Below, piece after piece: positions 52,851 to 62,056 of a stretch of 64,000 nt of DNA. The notes below the pieces were generated by a model. It ran no database searches. It had not been told where the DNA came from and worked only from the letters and a program-made list of their open reading frames with translations. This DNA is from Pseudomonas monteilii. GTDB taxonomy: Bacteria; Pseudomonadota; Gammaproteobacteria; Pseudomonadales; Pseudomonadaceae. Location: contig CP013997.1 of assembly GCA_001534745.1 (NCBI GenBank), positions 1,550,001 to 1,614,000 of the forward strand. The letters are read 5' to 3'. The position numbers were made by a program, and so were the translations under genes. Position 1 is the stretch's first letter. Every line of letters starts with the position of its first letter.

Positions 52851-54809
52851 ATGCTAAAGAACGCTCCTCTGAGCGCGAAGCTGTTGCTCATTCTGATTTT
52901 CCCTTTGCTCGGGCTGCTGTTCTTCGCCGGCGGCAATGTCGTGGACAAGTACCACACCCTCACCACCATGAACCAGACCGTCGAAGCCACCACGACGGCG
53001 CAGCGGTTCAGCAACCTGATCACGTCCCTGCAGCGCGAGCGCGGTGCCAGCGGGGTCTTCCTCGGCAGCGGCGGCAAGTCCATGCAGGACAAGCTGGTCA
53101 CCTATCGCCAGGAGACCGATGCCGCAGTCCAGGCCGTGCGCCACGGGTCGGCACCGGCCGATGCAGACCTGACCGAGGCGTACCGCGCGCTGGACGGGTT
53201 GGCCAGTCTGCGGTCGCAGGTCGATGGGCAGGCGATCAACAACACCGAGTCCGGTACACGCTTCACCGGCCTGATCAAAGCGCTGATCGGCTTCACCCAT
53301 TCCCTGGAAACCGGTGTCGAGAACTCGACGATCCTGCGCGCCATGGGCACGCTCAACCAGTTCATCGAAATGAAGGAGCGGGCAGGGCGCGAGCGTGTGC
53401 TGCTGGGCCTGGCCTTTAGCCAGAACCGCTTCGACGCCGGGCTGCTGTCGCGCTTCGCCAGCAACCTCGGCGAATTCTCGGCCTACCTGGACACGTCGCA
53501 ACGCCGTGCCACGGCCCAGGTGCGGGCCGAGCTTGAGGCCGTGCTGCAACAGCCAGGCTCCCAGGAGGTGGCACGCTTGCAGCAGCTGGCTTATACCACC
53601 CCATTGGGTGATCCGCTCAACGTCAAACCCGAAGCGTGGTTTACCTTGGCCACCGCGCGCATCGATCAGATCGGCAAGGTCGAGGTCAACCAGAGCGAGA
53701 GCGTGCGCCAGCTGGCGTTGCATACCCGCGATGCCGCCGCCCATAGCCTGTGGCTGACCTTGGGCGCGGTGCTGATCGTGCTGGGTGTAGTGCTGGCGTT
53801 GTCGTTCATCATCATCCGCGAGATCAACCGGGCGGTGGGTGGCATCAACGGGGCGCTGGTGGCGCTGTCCAGGCGCGACCTGACCGCCCACGTGCAGTAT
53901 CAGGGTCGTGACGAGTTCGGCCAGATCGCGAGCAACCTGAACAACATGGCCGTGCAGATCCGCCAGGTGATCCAGGAGATCGGCAATGCCACCTCGCAGG
54001 TCGCGACCGCGGCCGAGGAGGCGTCGGCGGTGGCGGTGCAGACCAGCCAGAGCGTGGCCCAGCAGCGCACCGGCACCGATCAGGTCGCCACGGCCATCAA
54101 CCAGATGAGCGCGACGGTCAGGGACGTGGCGCGCAGCACCACCGAAGCCTCGGAAATGTCCCAGCAGGCCAACGCCAACACCGCCCAGGGCCGCAGCGAG
54201 ATCGAGCGCTCGGTGCAACTGGTGCAGGCGTTGTCGGAGCAGGCCGAACAGACGGCGACGATCATCGACGAACTCAAGCGCGAGAGCGATTCGATCTCCT
54301 CGGTGGTGGACGTGATCCGCGGCGTGGCCGAGCAGACCAACCTGCTGGCGCTGAACGCGGCCATCGAAGCGGCCCGGGCAGGCGAGCAGGGCCGGGGCTT
54401 TGCCGTGGTCGCCGACGAGGTCCGGCACCTGGCGCAGAAGACCCAGGAGTCGACCGTCAGCATCCAGGCGATGATCGGCAAGCTGCAGGACGGTTCCGAC
54501 CGGGCAGCCTCCTCGATGCAGGAAACCCTCGACAAGGCCAAGACCGGCGCCAGCAACGTGGAGCGCGCAGGCCAGCGCCTGGTGGAGATCGCCGAAGGCA
54601 TCGCCACCATCAGTGATCGCAACATTCAGGTGGCGTCGGCCGCTGAAGAGCAGACCCTGGTGGCCGAAGAAATCAGCCGCAACGTCAACGACATCAACGA
54701 CCTGGTGATTCAGGTCAGCGCCGGTGCCGAGCAGACGGCGGCGACCAGTCGCGAACTGGCCCGCCTGGCCGAGCAGCAACAAGCCTTGGTAGGACGTTTC
54801 AAGGTGTAA
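52851..54809 (+). CDS. Methyl-accepting chemotaxis protein with NIT-type sensor
   Basis: A 652-residue chemoreceptor. After a first membrane helix ([18 protein letters not shown]) comes a periplasmic helical domain with [24 protein letters not shown], the pattern of NIT (nitrate/nitrite sensing) domains. A second helix ([23 protein letters not shown]), HAMP and a signalling domain with the tip [21 protein letters not shown] follow. NIT-domain receptors such as McpN detect nitrate. It appears monocistronic. The 222-base region before it holds no gene. Confidence 0.88.
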   Translation: MLKNAPLSAKLLLILIFPLLGLLFFAGGNVVDKYHTLTTMNQTVEATTTAQRFSNLITSLQRERGASGVFLGSGGKSMQDKLVTYRQETDAAVQAVRHGSAPADADLTEAYRALDGLASLRSQVDGQAINNTESGTRFTGLIKALIGFTHSLETGVENSTILRAMGTLNQFIEMKERAGRERVLLGLAFSQNRFDAGLLSRFASNLGEFSAYLDTSQRRATAQVRAELEAVLQQPGSQEVARLQQLAYTTPLGDPLNVKPEAWFTLATARIDQIGKVEVNQSESVRQLALHTRDAAAHSLWLTLGAVLIVLGVVLALSFIIIREINRAVGGINGALVALSRRDLTAHVQYQGRDEFGQIASNLNNMAVQIRQVIQEIGNATSQVATAAEEASAVAVQTSQSVAQQRTGTDQVATAINQMSATVRDVARSTTEASEMSQQANANTAQGRSEIERSVQLVQALSEQAEQTATIIDELKRESDSISSVVDVIRGVAEQTNLLALNAAIEAARAGEQGRGFAVVADEVRHLAQKTQESTVSIQAMIGKLQDGSDRAASSMQETLDKAKTGASNVERAGQRLVEIAEGIATISDRNIQVASAAEEQTLVAEEISRNVNDINDLVIQVSAGAEQTAATSRELARLAEQQQALVGRFKV

Positions 54810-54861
54810 GGGCAGGGCACCAGGGTGTCGCCTGACGACGTCCTGGCGCCCGTGGCTGGCC

Positions 54862-55113
54862 TCAGGCTTCGCAGTAGTCGCGCCAGCCGATCTTCACCGC
54901 ACCGTTCTCCACTTCGTCGACACGCACCCCGGCGGTCTCGGTCAATTCCTGCAACACGCGTCGCCAGTCTGCCGGGTCTTCGTTGGGCAGTCTGGACACC
55001 GTGATGCTCTGGATGCGCTGGACGCGCGGGTCGGCGATGAGCCGCTGGACGCGATGACCGATCTGCTCATAGGTGCGGGGTTTGGTCTGGGTGAAGTCGG
55101 GCTGATGAAGCAT
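54862..55113 (-). CDS. DUF1654-like protein under a LexA box
   Basis: An 83-residue protein; ATG 55113 follows GGAGG by eight bases, while the longer frame to 55245 lacks signals. YEQIGHRVQRLIADPRVQRIQSITVSRLPNEDPADWRRVLQELTETAGVRV matches DUF1654, a small Pseudomonas family common next to prophages. A LexA-type site lies 24 bases upstream, so it should be SOS-induced. Function unknown. It flanks the tailocin cluster. Confidence 0.75.
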   Translation of the reverse strand: MLHQPDFTQTKPRTYEQIGHRVQRLIADPRVQRIQSITVSRLPNEDPADWRRVLQELTETAGVRVDEVENGAVKIGWRDYCEA

Positions 55114-55136
55114 GATGTGAACCTCCATTTCTACTG

Positions 55137-55152
55137 CTGTATATGTGTACAG
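55137..55152. promoter_or_regulatory. LexA (SOS) box
   Basis: CTGTATATGTGTACAG is a 16-base match to the CTGT-N8-ACAG consensus of gamma-proteobacterial LexA. It lies directly upstream of the DUF1654 gene on the minus strand. Confidence 0.75.
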
Positions 55153-55307
55153 TAGTGAAGGTGTAGGAAATTGGCAACGGAAATGTAGGACTGTTTGGAC
55201 GCCTGTCTTGGCGGGTGGAGACGGCGTACAGCCGACAAAGCGCAAGGCCTAGCCCAGATACGCCGAAACCTGGGTGGCTGGCGCTTCAACGTGCCTGTCG
55301 CTCGGGT

Positions 55308-55973
55308 TCAGAGCTTCATCAAGGCACGCACCACCACCCCGATGATCCGACAGTCGCCCGCGCACATTTCCGTCGGATAGGCCGGGTTCAATGGCTTGAG
55401 ATACCGCCGCCCCCCATCTTCGACCAGCTTCTTGAACGTCGCCTCGTTACTGTCCGCCAGCTTGGCGATCACCAGCTTGCCGTGCTGCGCGTCGGCCTCA
55501 GTGTCGACCAGGATCAACGTGCCCTCGGCGATGCTCTGGCCCACCGGCGCCGTCATCGAATCGCCCTTGACCTCCAGCCAGAACGCGGTGCCCTTGGCGT
55601 CGTATTCGGACAGCTCGTACCGGTCGGAAAACCCAGGCGGGAAGGGCTCGACCGCCTCGGCCCAGGCCCCGGCGGCGACCCAGCTGATCACCGGGTAGCG
55701 GAAGGTGAGGGTGGGTTGCTCGGTCGGCGCGACATTGGTCTGCGGCGCAGGCGTCGTGCGCTCGGGCAGCATGGGGCCGAGCGCCTCGGACAGCCAGATC
55801 GCGTTCACACCACAGACGTGGGCGATCTTGGGCAAATGCGCGCTTTGCAGGTTCTTGCCCGTTTCCAGCTGGGAGATGACCGGCTGCTCCACGCCCACCT
55901 GCTGGGCCAGGGCTTTCTGGGTCAGCTGGGCATGCTGGCGGGCGGCTTTGAGGCGTTCGGCGAGTGTCTTCAT
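55308..55973 (-). CDS. PrtR-like S24 repressor of the tailocin
   Basis: A 221-residue CI/LexA-like repressor. Residues 1-65 form an XRE helix-turn-helix (LAERLKAARQHAQLTQKALAQQVGVEQPVISQLETGK). The C-terminal part is an S24 peptidase-like dimerisation domain with the Ser in VKGDSMTAP and the Lys in HGKLVIAKL. The Ala-Gly cleavage site appears in the linker (WVAAGAW). In Pseudomonas PrtR holds pyocin genes silent until RecA-triggered cleavage. It is divergent from the gene at 56168, with three operators between. Confidence 0.88.
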   Translation of the reverse strand: MKTLAERLKAARQHAQLTQKALAQQVGVEQPVISQLETGKNLQSAHLPKIAHVCGVNAIWLSEALGPMLPERTTPAPQTNVAPTEQPTLTFRYPVISWVAAGAWAEAVEPFPPGFSDRYELSEYDAKGTAFWLEVKGDSMTAPVGQSIAEGTLILVDTEADAQHGKLVIAKLADSNEATFKKLVEDGGRRYLKPLNPAYPTEMCAGDCRIIGVVVRALMKL

Positions 55974-55984
55974 GGGGGCAGTGT

Positions 55985-56045
55985 ATAAGTTTGCTTATCC
56001 TCTTGCCAATAAGCATGCTTCTTTCTACAGTATAAGCATGCTTAT
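55985..56045. promoter_or_regulatory. Triple operator of the tailocin repressor
   Basis: Three related dyads: ATAAGTTTGCTTAT (55985-55998), ATAAGCATGCTTCT (56009-56022) and ATAAGCATGCTTAT (56032-56045; perfect palindrome). Spacing is 24 and 23 bases, about two helical turns. They fill the gap between divergent repressor and first rightward gene, as in phage OR regions. Confidence 0.8.
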
Positions 56046-56167
56046 CAAGGCGGCCTCTGGCGCCTGTCATGAGCCCCTTTCAACACGCGACGCCTTGGCG
56101 TCCATTCGGCCTCCGCGTCCAGCGCCGCCTGCGCCTGACCGGAACGCCGAGCCACGGAGATCTCGAC

Positions 56168-56758
56168 ATGCGCCTGAACACGGCACGACAAGCCTGGCAC
56201 GACTGCTACCACACCCCTTCCGACCAGCAAGGTCGCGCGCTCGAGCGCCTGGGCGCGCTGGGTACACGCGTGCAGGTCACCACTGGGCAGCGTGGCGCGG
56301 GCCGTGCTGCCCACCAGGCCCTGGCCGGCAGGGTCCAGGCCGCCATCGCTACGTTGCGCCGACCGCTCAAGGCGTTCGGCGACTTCATGTACTGCCCGCA
56401 GTTGGACACCGACACCCAGGAGGTCGCTCAGGAGGTGGTGTTCACGCTGGTGCAGCAACGCTCGCCCCGCATGACGGCTGCCAAGCGCGAGCAGCTCGAC
56501 TACGTGGTCAAGGGCGTCATGGCACGCTATCGGTACATGCATCAGGGCGGACAATCGGCCAACGCCGACCCGCTGGCTGCGCCGGAAGCTTTCCGCGCCT
56601 GGCTGGATGCGCACTATGGCGTGGCGCTGGAGTCGACCAACTGGACGCGCAACTGGGGCGGCGCCGTGAGCCTGATCTTCGCCTGCTGCGAGGACCTCGA
56701 TGCCGTGGTGCTGGCGCCGGTCATCGACGCATTGCAGGTCATGAAAAAAAGTGCGTGA
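56168..56758 (+). CDS. Hypothetical protein, first rightward gene of the tailocin
   Basis: A 196-residue protein. ATG 56168 follows GGAG by eight bases and is preferred to ATG 56069, which lacks a site. It is mostly helical and basic, with no membrane segment (MRLNTARQAWHDCYHTPSDQ, MTAAKREQLDYVVKGVMARYRY, WTRNWGGAVSLIFACCED). I recognise no family. Being directly controlled by the triple operator, it could be a positive regulator of the tail genes, like PrtN in P. aeruginosa, but there is no sequence proof. A terminator follows. Confidence 0.55.
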   Translation: MRLNTARQAWHDCYHTPSDQQGRALERLGALGTRVQVTTGQRGAGRAAHQALAGRVQAAIATLRRPLKAFGDFMYCPQLDTDTQEVAQEVVFTLVQQRSPRMTAAKREQLDYVVKGVMARYRYMHQGGQSANADPLAAPEAFRAWLDAHYGVALESTNWTRNWGGAVSLIFACCEDLDAVVLAPVIDALQVMKKSA

Positions 56759-56835
56759 GGGGGGTTGCGCTCCGGTGCGGCTGGTGGCAAGATTTCCTCA
56801 CTTTCGAAGTTTCGCCCAGCGCGAAGCGGATCAAG

Positions 56836-56861
56836 AAACCGGCCCCTGAGCCGGTTTTTTT
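56836..56861 (+). terminator. Terminator after the first rightward tailocin gene
   Basis: AAACCGGC (56836-56843) and GCCGGTTT (56850-56857), six-base loop, followed by a continued T-run to 56861. Confidence 0.85.
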
Positions 56862-57004
56862 GTGCCTGCAAAAAGGCTCGCCCCAGCGTTCGGCTGAGGC
56901 CAGGGGGCATCACGCGCTTCCTGCTTCGTACGGCTTCAGCGCGCCGACAGGCTCGCTTCTTTTCTCCGACTGCCCCGTGCAGTCTCTGCTTCTGGACAGA
57001 CCCC

Positions 57005-57376
57005 ATGGACCCTTCCGATTTCGGCCCGGGCACAGCCACCTGGCTGGGCGGTACGGGCACCGTGCTGCTGGGCGGCTTTCTCTGGCTGCGCAAGTTTCTC
57101 TCCAAGGATGCTGCCGACCGGGCCATGGACACGGCCGACATCGGCGTGGTCCGGCGCCTCAACGAGCTGCTCGACTCCGAGCGCGAGGCGCGCTTGCAGG
57201 CCGAAGCGCGTGCCGATCAGTTCGCCAAGGAACGCAATGAGCTCGCCGCCGCCGTGGGCCGCATGGAAGGCAAGATCGAAGCGCTGACCGGCCAGGTCGA
57301 GCGCCTGACCGAAAAGGTCACCACCCAGAGCGAAGAGATCGCCCGGCTTCGGCCGCGGATAGGAGGCAGCGCCTGA
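57005..57376 (+). CDS. Holin-like membrane protein with coiled coil
   Basis: A 123-residue protein, start ATG 57005. One membrane segment is near the N-terminus (GTGTVLLGGFLWLRKFL), followed by a long charged coiled coil (RRLNELLDSEREARLQAEARADQFAKERNEL and onward). Layout and position, after the regulator and before tail genes, fit the small holin-like proteins of Pseudomonas tailocins. It overlaps the next gene by one base (TGATG), suggesting coupled expression of two lysis proteins. Confidence 0.65.
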   Translation: MDPSDFGPGTATWLGGTGTVLLGGFLWLRKFLSKDAADRAMDTADIGVVRRLNELLDSEREARLQAEARADQFAKERNELAAAVGRMEGKIEALTGQVERLTEKVTTQSEEIARLRPRIGGSA

Positions 57377-57693
57377 TGGACCGATGTGCATTGGAATTCA
57401 TGGCCCGACGCTGGTGGCGTCGGGTCGAGGTCTGGCTGATCGCGACTTTGCTGCTCAGCGGCGGCGTCGTGCTGGGCTATCAAGCGGCCTGCTGGACGCT
57501 CGCCGAGGTCCAGGCCCGGCAGGTCGAAGAGATTCGACGCGCCTACGATACGGCCTTGAGCGAGCGTGATCGCCGCCTGGACGAGCTGGCCCGTCGCACG
57601 GATGTCGCCGTGACCAAGGCTGCGCGTGCGGCCACGGCAGCGACCCAGGCCGTGGACAAGGCGGACGAGGCGCTGGCCAAAGGCGAGCCCTGA
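57376..57693 (+). CDS. Small membrane-anchored protein, possible spanin/Rz-like
   Basis: A 105-residue protein with one N-terminal membrane anchor (VWLIATLLLSGGVVLGYQAACWTL) and a periplasmic coiled coil rich in Ala, Arg and Glu. This is the topology of inner-membrane spanins (Rz), but family identity is not certain. Coupled to the holin-like gene. A lysozyme gene is not seen in between; it may lie beyond the window. Confidence 0.55.
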   Translation: MDRCALEFMARRWWRRVEVWLIATLLLSGGVVLGYQAACWTLAEVQARQVEEIRRAYDTALSERDRRLDELARRTDVAVTKAARAATAATQAVDKADEALAKGEP

Positions 57694-57785
57694 CCAGGGC
57701 GAAGGTGCCTGACGCGGCCTTCTCCCTACACCGTGCGTGAGTCCTTGCGCACGTCCCCCTCTGCTTTCACCCCGCAGTAAACCCC

Positions 57786-57809
57786 AACCCGCCCCGTGCG
57801 GGTTTTTTC
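57786..57809 (+). terminator. Terminator before the tail gene block
   Basis: AACCCGC (57786-57792) and GCGGGTT (57798-57804), loop of five, followed by TTTT. It separates the lysis-type genes from the tail operon 26 bases later. Confidence 0.75.
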
Positions 57810-57834
57810 GTTTCTACCCAAAAGGAAAATCACC

Positions 57835-58494
57835 ATGGCTACACGTTTCTCCCTCCCCAACGGCGCTGTTCTCGAAATCGCCAGTGCCCTGGGCGCTCCC
57901 GTTGCCTTCACCGCACTGAGCAACGCCAACCCACCGGTGGCCACCGCCGCCGGCCACAAGCTCAAGAACGACGACGTGCTGCTGGTCAACTCCGGCTGGT
58001 CGTTGATCAACGATCGCGCCGCCCGGGTCAGCAAGGCCGCGACCGATACCTTCGCCCTGGGCGGTCTCGACACCTCGCGCGCCGACAGATATGGCGCCGG
58101 CGCGGGCGTGGGCGCCGTCACCCCGGTCACGGGCTGGGCACCGATCTCCAAGGTCACGGCGTTCACCTCCTCGGGCGGTGAGCAACAGTACCTGACCGTC
58201 GGCTACCTGGAAGACGACGTCGACCGTCAATTCCCCACCAACCGCACCCCCAGCACCCTGGCGATCACCGTCGAGGACCAGCCCACGGCGGCGTACGTCG
58301 GGCTGGTCGAGTCCTACAGCGAAACCAAGACGCTGGCCGTGGTCCGTCTCAAGCTGCCCAACGGTGACCAGATTCTCTACCCCGGCTACGTCAGCCTCAC
58401 CAGCACCCCGACCCTCGAGCGCAACAGCCTCATGACCCGCACGCTCAGCATCGCGCTGTCGGGCCTGCCGCTGCGCTACCTCGCCGCTGCCTAA
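57835..58494 (+). CDS. Phage tail tube protein (lambda gpV-like position)
   Basis: A 219-residue protein starting at ATG 57835 behind AAAAGGAAAA. It is rich in beta-strand and Thr/Ser and ends in a repeat-like domain (STPTLERNSLMTRTLSIALSGLP). By position, directly before the G/GT frameshift genes and the tape measure, it is the major tail tube protein, as PA0633 in F-type pyocin. It polymerises into the flexible tube. Confidence 0.75.
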   Translation: MATRFSLPNGAVLEIASALGAPVAFTALSNANPPVATAAGHKLKNDDVLLVNSGWSLINDRAARVSKAATDTFALGGLDTSRADRYGAGAGVGAVTPVTGWAPISKVTAFTSSGGEQQYLTVGYLEDDVDRQFPTNRTPSTLAITVEDQPTAAYVGLVESYSETKTLAVVRLKLPNGDQILYPGYVSLTSTPTLERNSLMTRTLSIALSGLPLRYLAAA

Positions 58495-58503
58495 GGAGCC
58501 GCC

Positions 58504-58887
58504 ATGACCACGATCAAAATTGCGCAAGACCCGACGTTCACCGCGTCGGTGCCGCTGCCGCGGGTCGGCGGCGAATCGACCCCAGTCGAGTTCGAGTTCC
58601 GCTACCTGGACCGCCTGGCCCTGGCCGAGCTGTTCGACCGCTGGAACGCCGCCCGCGAGGCATTGACCGCTCGTGCCAGCGAACCCGGCGTGCGCTGGGC
58701 CGAGATCACCGCCCAGGAAATCGAGTTCCAGGTGGACCAGCTCCAGGCCATCGTCACCGGTTGGGCATTGGACGACGCCTTCGACGTCGCCGCGCTGCAC
58801 CAACTGGTCGGGGCCTGCGCCGGTGCGCCAAAGGCGGTCATCGAGGCCTACCAGGCCGCTTACACCCCGGCTCGCCTGGGAAACTGA
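58504..58887 (+). CDS. Tail assembly chaperone G
   Basis: A 127-residue acidic protein (RYLDRLALAELFDRWNAAREAL, ITAQEIEFQVDQLQAIVTGWALDD) in the position of lambda gpG. It binds tape measure and tube protein during assembly and is absent from the final particle. The gene ends with GGA-AAC-TGA, overlapping a slippery heptamer that gives the longer GT product. Confidence 0.82.
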   Translation: MTTIKIAQDPTFTASVPLPRVGGESTPVEFEFRYLDRLALAELFDRWNAAREALTARASEPGVRWAEITAQEIEFQVDQLQAIVTGWALDDAFDVAALHQLVGACAGAPKAVIEAYQAAYTPARLGN

Positions 58888-59201
58888 GAGCGGCGGCCCG
58901 GGCGATCTATGCACGCAGCCCCGATGCCGAACAGCTGGCCAGTTTCGGCCTGACCCCCACCGACCTGCCTGAGCAGACGGTGGAGGTCTGGCCGGACGCC
59001 TGGCCTGCGTTCCGGCTCTTCGAAGCCCTTGGCACGCAATGGCGCCAAGGCTCGGGGCGCCCTACGGGGCTGGACTATGGCGTGGTTCCGGCGGTGGCCT
59101 CGATGCTGGGCATCGACCGCCACGCGCTGGCCGCGCTGTTTTCCGATCTGCGTGTCATGGAGGCAGAAGCCCTGGCCGCCATGGCCGAAACCGCGGAGTA
59201 A
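58504..59201 (+). CDS. Tail assembly chaperone GT, made by -1 frameshift
   Basis: At 58878-58884 the heptamer G GGA AAC fits X-XXY-YYZ exactly in the frame of G. Slipping back one base reads GGG AAA CTG AGA GCG and continues ARAIYARSPDAEQLASFGLTPTDLPEQTVEVWPDAWPAFRLF to TAA 59199-59201. The T part of about 105 residues has no start of its own and resembles DUF1799/gpT-like proteins. In lambda the same -1 shift sets the G:GT ratio that controls tail assembly. The tape measure starts three bases later. Confidence 0.85.
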
Positions 59202-59204
59202 ACT

Positions 59205-61709
59205 ATGACGACCATTGCCGAATTTGGAGTACGGGTCGATTCAAATGACGTTGTTCAAGCCGCTGCCAATCTGGATGCATTGACCGACGCGATCAAGCGT
59301 GGAGAAGCGGCGGCGCGTGAAACAAGTATCGCGTGGAGTTCGATCTTGGTGACCCTGCAGGACAGTGCCCTGCAGACAAGCCAACACGTTCAGGCCGTTA
59401 GCGCAAGCCAGGCTGAACTGGCTCAGCAAATGGTAGCGCTGGCGAGTGTCGTTACGCTTGCATCAGGTTCAGTCCAAGCCGCCGTTGGCAACTTGGCCGC
59501 ACTGCAAGCAGGCGCTACGCAAACACGTGGCAGCCTGCTCGAAATGGCAGGGAGTTTCAACACGAGTGCCGACTTCGTCAAGAACGCCAAAGGCGCAATT
59601 GATGGGTTCGGGTTGTCAATGCCGCCATTGTCTCCAGGACTTATCGCCATAGGTACAGCAGCCAGTGCCGCAGGCGCTGCGTTAGGCGTATTGGCCTATG
59701 GTTATACCCAGGGTAGCAAAGAAGCCCAAGCCTATAATCAAGCGCTTGTGATGACGGGCAATTATGCAGGTACATCGACAGCTGCGCTCAGCGACATGGC
59801 TGTGCGCGTTGGCGCTGCGAACGGCTCGGTGGGTGAAGCGGCGAGTGTGCTGACGCAACTGGCCGGCACGGGCCAGTTGGCTGAAGGCAGTTTTGAGAGC
59901 ATTGCCAATGCTGCATTGGCAATGGAAGAGGCCACAGGAAAGTCTATCGAGTCGACGGTCGCAGAGTTTGTGCGTATTGCCCAAGATCCTGTCAGTGCGG
60001 CAAAGGCGCTTGACGATCAGTATCACTTTCTGACGGCGTCGACCTATACGCAAATCGCGGCACTTCAACAGCAGGGGGATGAAATCGGCGCCACGCAATT
60101 GCTGACGGAGACCTTTGCACAGACATTACAAACACGAGCAGGCTCCATTGTCAGTCATTTGAACGTCGTGGAGCTTCGTTGGAACGCCATCAAGCGTGCG
60201 GCCGCAGGTGCGCTGGACGCCATCGTGGACATCGGTAGGCAGGACACGCTAGCGCAGCAAATCGCCACGCTAGAAACGAAACTGGCGACCCCCACTGCCT
60301 ATTCAAGCATTCCCATAGCCTTTGACGATAATCCTAATTTGATGGCGCGTAATACCACGCGCGAGGAGGATGAAGAAAAGCTGCGGCTGCTCAGGCTGCA
60401 ACAAAAAGAGCGAGACGAAACAACACGGCGCGCTGCAGAGGCTGCACGCCGAGAGCGCCAGGAACTCGAAGAGGCGCAACAGCGAGCACAAGAAGCGTTG
60501 AACGCCCCCCCACGACCCCCTCGCTTGACCGCCGTCGTGGCAAGCGTGCCTCGTACAGACGTCAGCACAAGTCCACCGCTTCTACCTCCCAACGCTCCGG
60601 CTAAGGCTCCCTCGGACACGCCCAAGGAAACATCGGCCGAGGCATCCCAGGTCTTTATCGAGCAGCTTGAACGTCAGCGCAAGGCATTGGAGCGCTCTGG
60701 TGAGTTGGCTGCCAAAGCGCTTGGTTTAGGCGAGCGGCAGAGTAACGTGCAAGCACAAACCGAGGCAGCCACCACTCGATTCGATGAGGAGAGAGACAAG
60801 CTCGGCGCCAAACGCAGAGCCTCACCGCAACAGTACGATGAACACACCTATCGTACGGATCTCGCTGCGCTGGACAAGGCCGAAACTGCTTATAAAGAAA
60901 CGGTGCTCGCTAATTATGAAGCGATGAACGAGGCGCGGGGGGACTGGCGTAGAGGCGCTTCTTCGGCATTCCAGAGTTACCTCGAGCACGCCCAAGACGT
61001 GGCGGGGCAGACGAAGACTTTATTCACCAATGCCTTCAGCTCGATGGAGAATGCTGTAGTCACGTTCGCGATGACAGGCAAGTTTTCGTTCACGGATTTT
61101 ACTCGGTCCATTCTCAGCGATATGGCGCGCGTTGCAGCACAGCAAGCAGCCTCTGGTCTGTTATCAGGTATAGCAAGTCTCGCCACCACGGCAATCAGTG
61201 CATGGGCTGGAGGAGGTTCAGCCGGGGCAGGCAGCAGTGTCGGCTCCGCAGCAGGCAGCGACAACGACATGTTCAGTCTGGCCAATGCGTCGTCAGGTAT
61301 GACCTACGGGAGCAGGGGGTTCTCTGCAGGCGGCTACACCGGCCCCGGCAACAAGTACGACCCCGCCGGGATCGTCCACGCCGGGGAGTTCGTCCTGCGC
61401 CGCGAAGTGGTCAGCCAGCCCGGCATGCGCAACTACCTCGACCACCTCAATGCCCGTGGTTATGCCGACGGTGGCCTGGTCACCCCTCTGGCCGTTGCAC
61501 GACCTGCCACCGGCAGCGGCATGGCGATCCATGTCAGCACCACCGTCAACGTCGCCGATTCCGGCGCGGGCGACCCCGGCAAAGGCCTGGATCAACAGGC
61601 GTTGCAACAGAACATGGAGAAACAGATGAAAGCGGCAGCAGACAGGGCCGTGGCGGATTCGTGGCGGCCCGGTGGCGTGAGCCATCGCAACACCCTGGGG
61701 AGACGCTGA
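59205..61709 (+). CDS. Tail tape measure protein
   Basis: An 834-residue tape measure protein that sets tail length. It has long helical, Ala/Gln-rich stretches, hydrophobic segments (SPGLIAIGTAASAAGAALGVLAYGY), a charged coiled coil (RREDEEKL-type region, residues 385-430), and the conserved C-terminal block FSAGGYTGPGNKYDPAGIVHAGEFVLRREVVSQPGM. From the start to about 61290 base composition is less GC-rich than the neighbours, while the last 140 residues fit them. This points to replacement of the main body by a foreign allele. The length suggests a shorter tail than lambda (853 residues is similar). Confidence 0.9.
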   Translation: MTTIAEFGVRVDSNDVVQAAANLDALTDAIKRGEAAARETSIAWSSILVTLQDSALQTSQHVQAVSASQAELAQQMVALASVVTLASGSVQAAVGNLAALQAGATQTRGSLLEMAGSFNTSADFVKNAKGAIDGFGLSMPPLSPGLIAIGTAASAAGAALGVLAYGYTQGSKEAQAYNQALVMTGNYAGTSTAALSDMAVRVGAANGSVGEAASVLTQLAGTGQLAEGSFESIANAALAMEEATGKSIESTVAEFVRIAQDPVSAAKALDDQYHFLTASTYTQIAALQQQGDEIGATQLLTETFAQTLQTRAGSIVSHLNVVELRWNAIKRAAAGALDAIVDIGRQDTLAQQIATLETKLATPTAYSSIPIAFDDNPNLMARNTTREEDEEKLRLLRLQQKERDETTRRAAEAARRERQELEEAQQRAQEALNAPPRPPRLTAVVASVPRTDVSTSPPLLPPNAPAKAPSDTPKETSAEASQVFIEQLERQRKALERSGELAAKALGLGERQSNVQAQTEAATTRFDEERDKLGAKRRASPQQYDEHTYRTDLAALDKAETAYKETVLANYEAMNEARGDWRRGASSAFQSYLEHAQDVAGQTKTLFTNAFSSMENAVVTFAMTGKFSFTDFTRSILSDMARVAAQQAASGLLSGIASLATTAISAWAGGGSAGAGSSVGSAAGSDNDMFSLANASSGMTYGSRGFSAGGYTGPGNKYDPAGIVHAGEFVLRREVVSQPGMRNYLDHLNARGYADGGLVTPLAVARPATGSGMAIHVSTTVNVADSGAGDPGKGLDQQALQQNMEKQMKAAADRAVADSWRPGGVSHRNTLGRR

Positions 61710-62047
61710 TGGCGATCGAACGATTTCTCTGGCCCACCCAGCGTGGCGGCGCGACCACGGTGGAGTACCGCACACGGCAAGCGCGCTTTGGCGGCGGCTA
61801 CCGGCAGGTGGTCGGCGATGGCCCCAACAACCGGGAAGACAGCCATGCCATCACCGTGACGGCTGACAGGCAGACGATGCAGGCGATCCTGGCCTTCTTC
61901 GACCGCCACGCCGGTGCCAAGGCCTTTCTCTGGACCACACCGCTTGGCGAACTCGGCCTGTACACCTGCGCCGATCCCGCGACCACGCCCGTGGGAGGGG
62001 GCCGGTTCACCGTGACCGGGACCTTCCAGCGGGCCTACCACCCTTGA
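61709..62047 (+). CDS. Minor tail protein M-like
   Basis: A 112-residue protein (MAIERFLWPTQRGGATTVEYRTRQARFGGGYRQVVGDGPNN and onward) of the phage minor tail protein gpM family. Its ATG overlaps the tape measure stop (TGATG). It acts at the tail tip. Length and position match lambda M and PA0637 of F-type pyocin. Confidence 0.85.
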   Translation: MAIERFLWPTQRGGATTVEYRTRQARFGGGYRQVVGDGPNNREDSHAITVTADRQTMQAILAFFDRHAGAKAFLWTTPLGELGLYTCADPATTPVGGGRFTVTGTFQRAYHP

Positions 62048-62056
62048 GGAGCGCCC

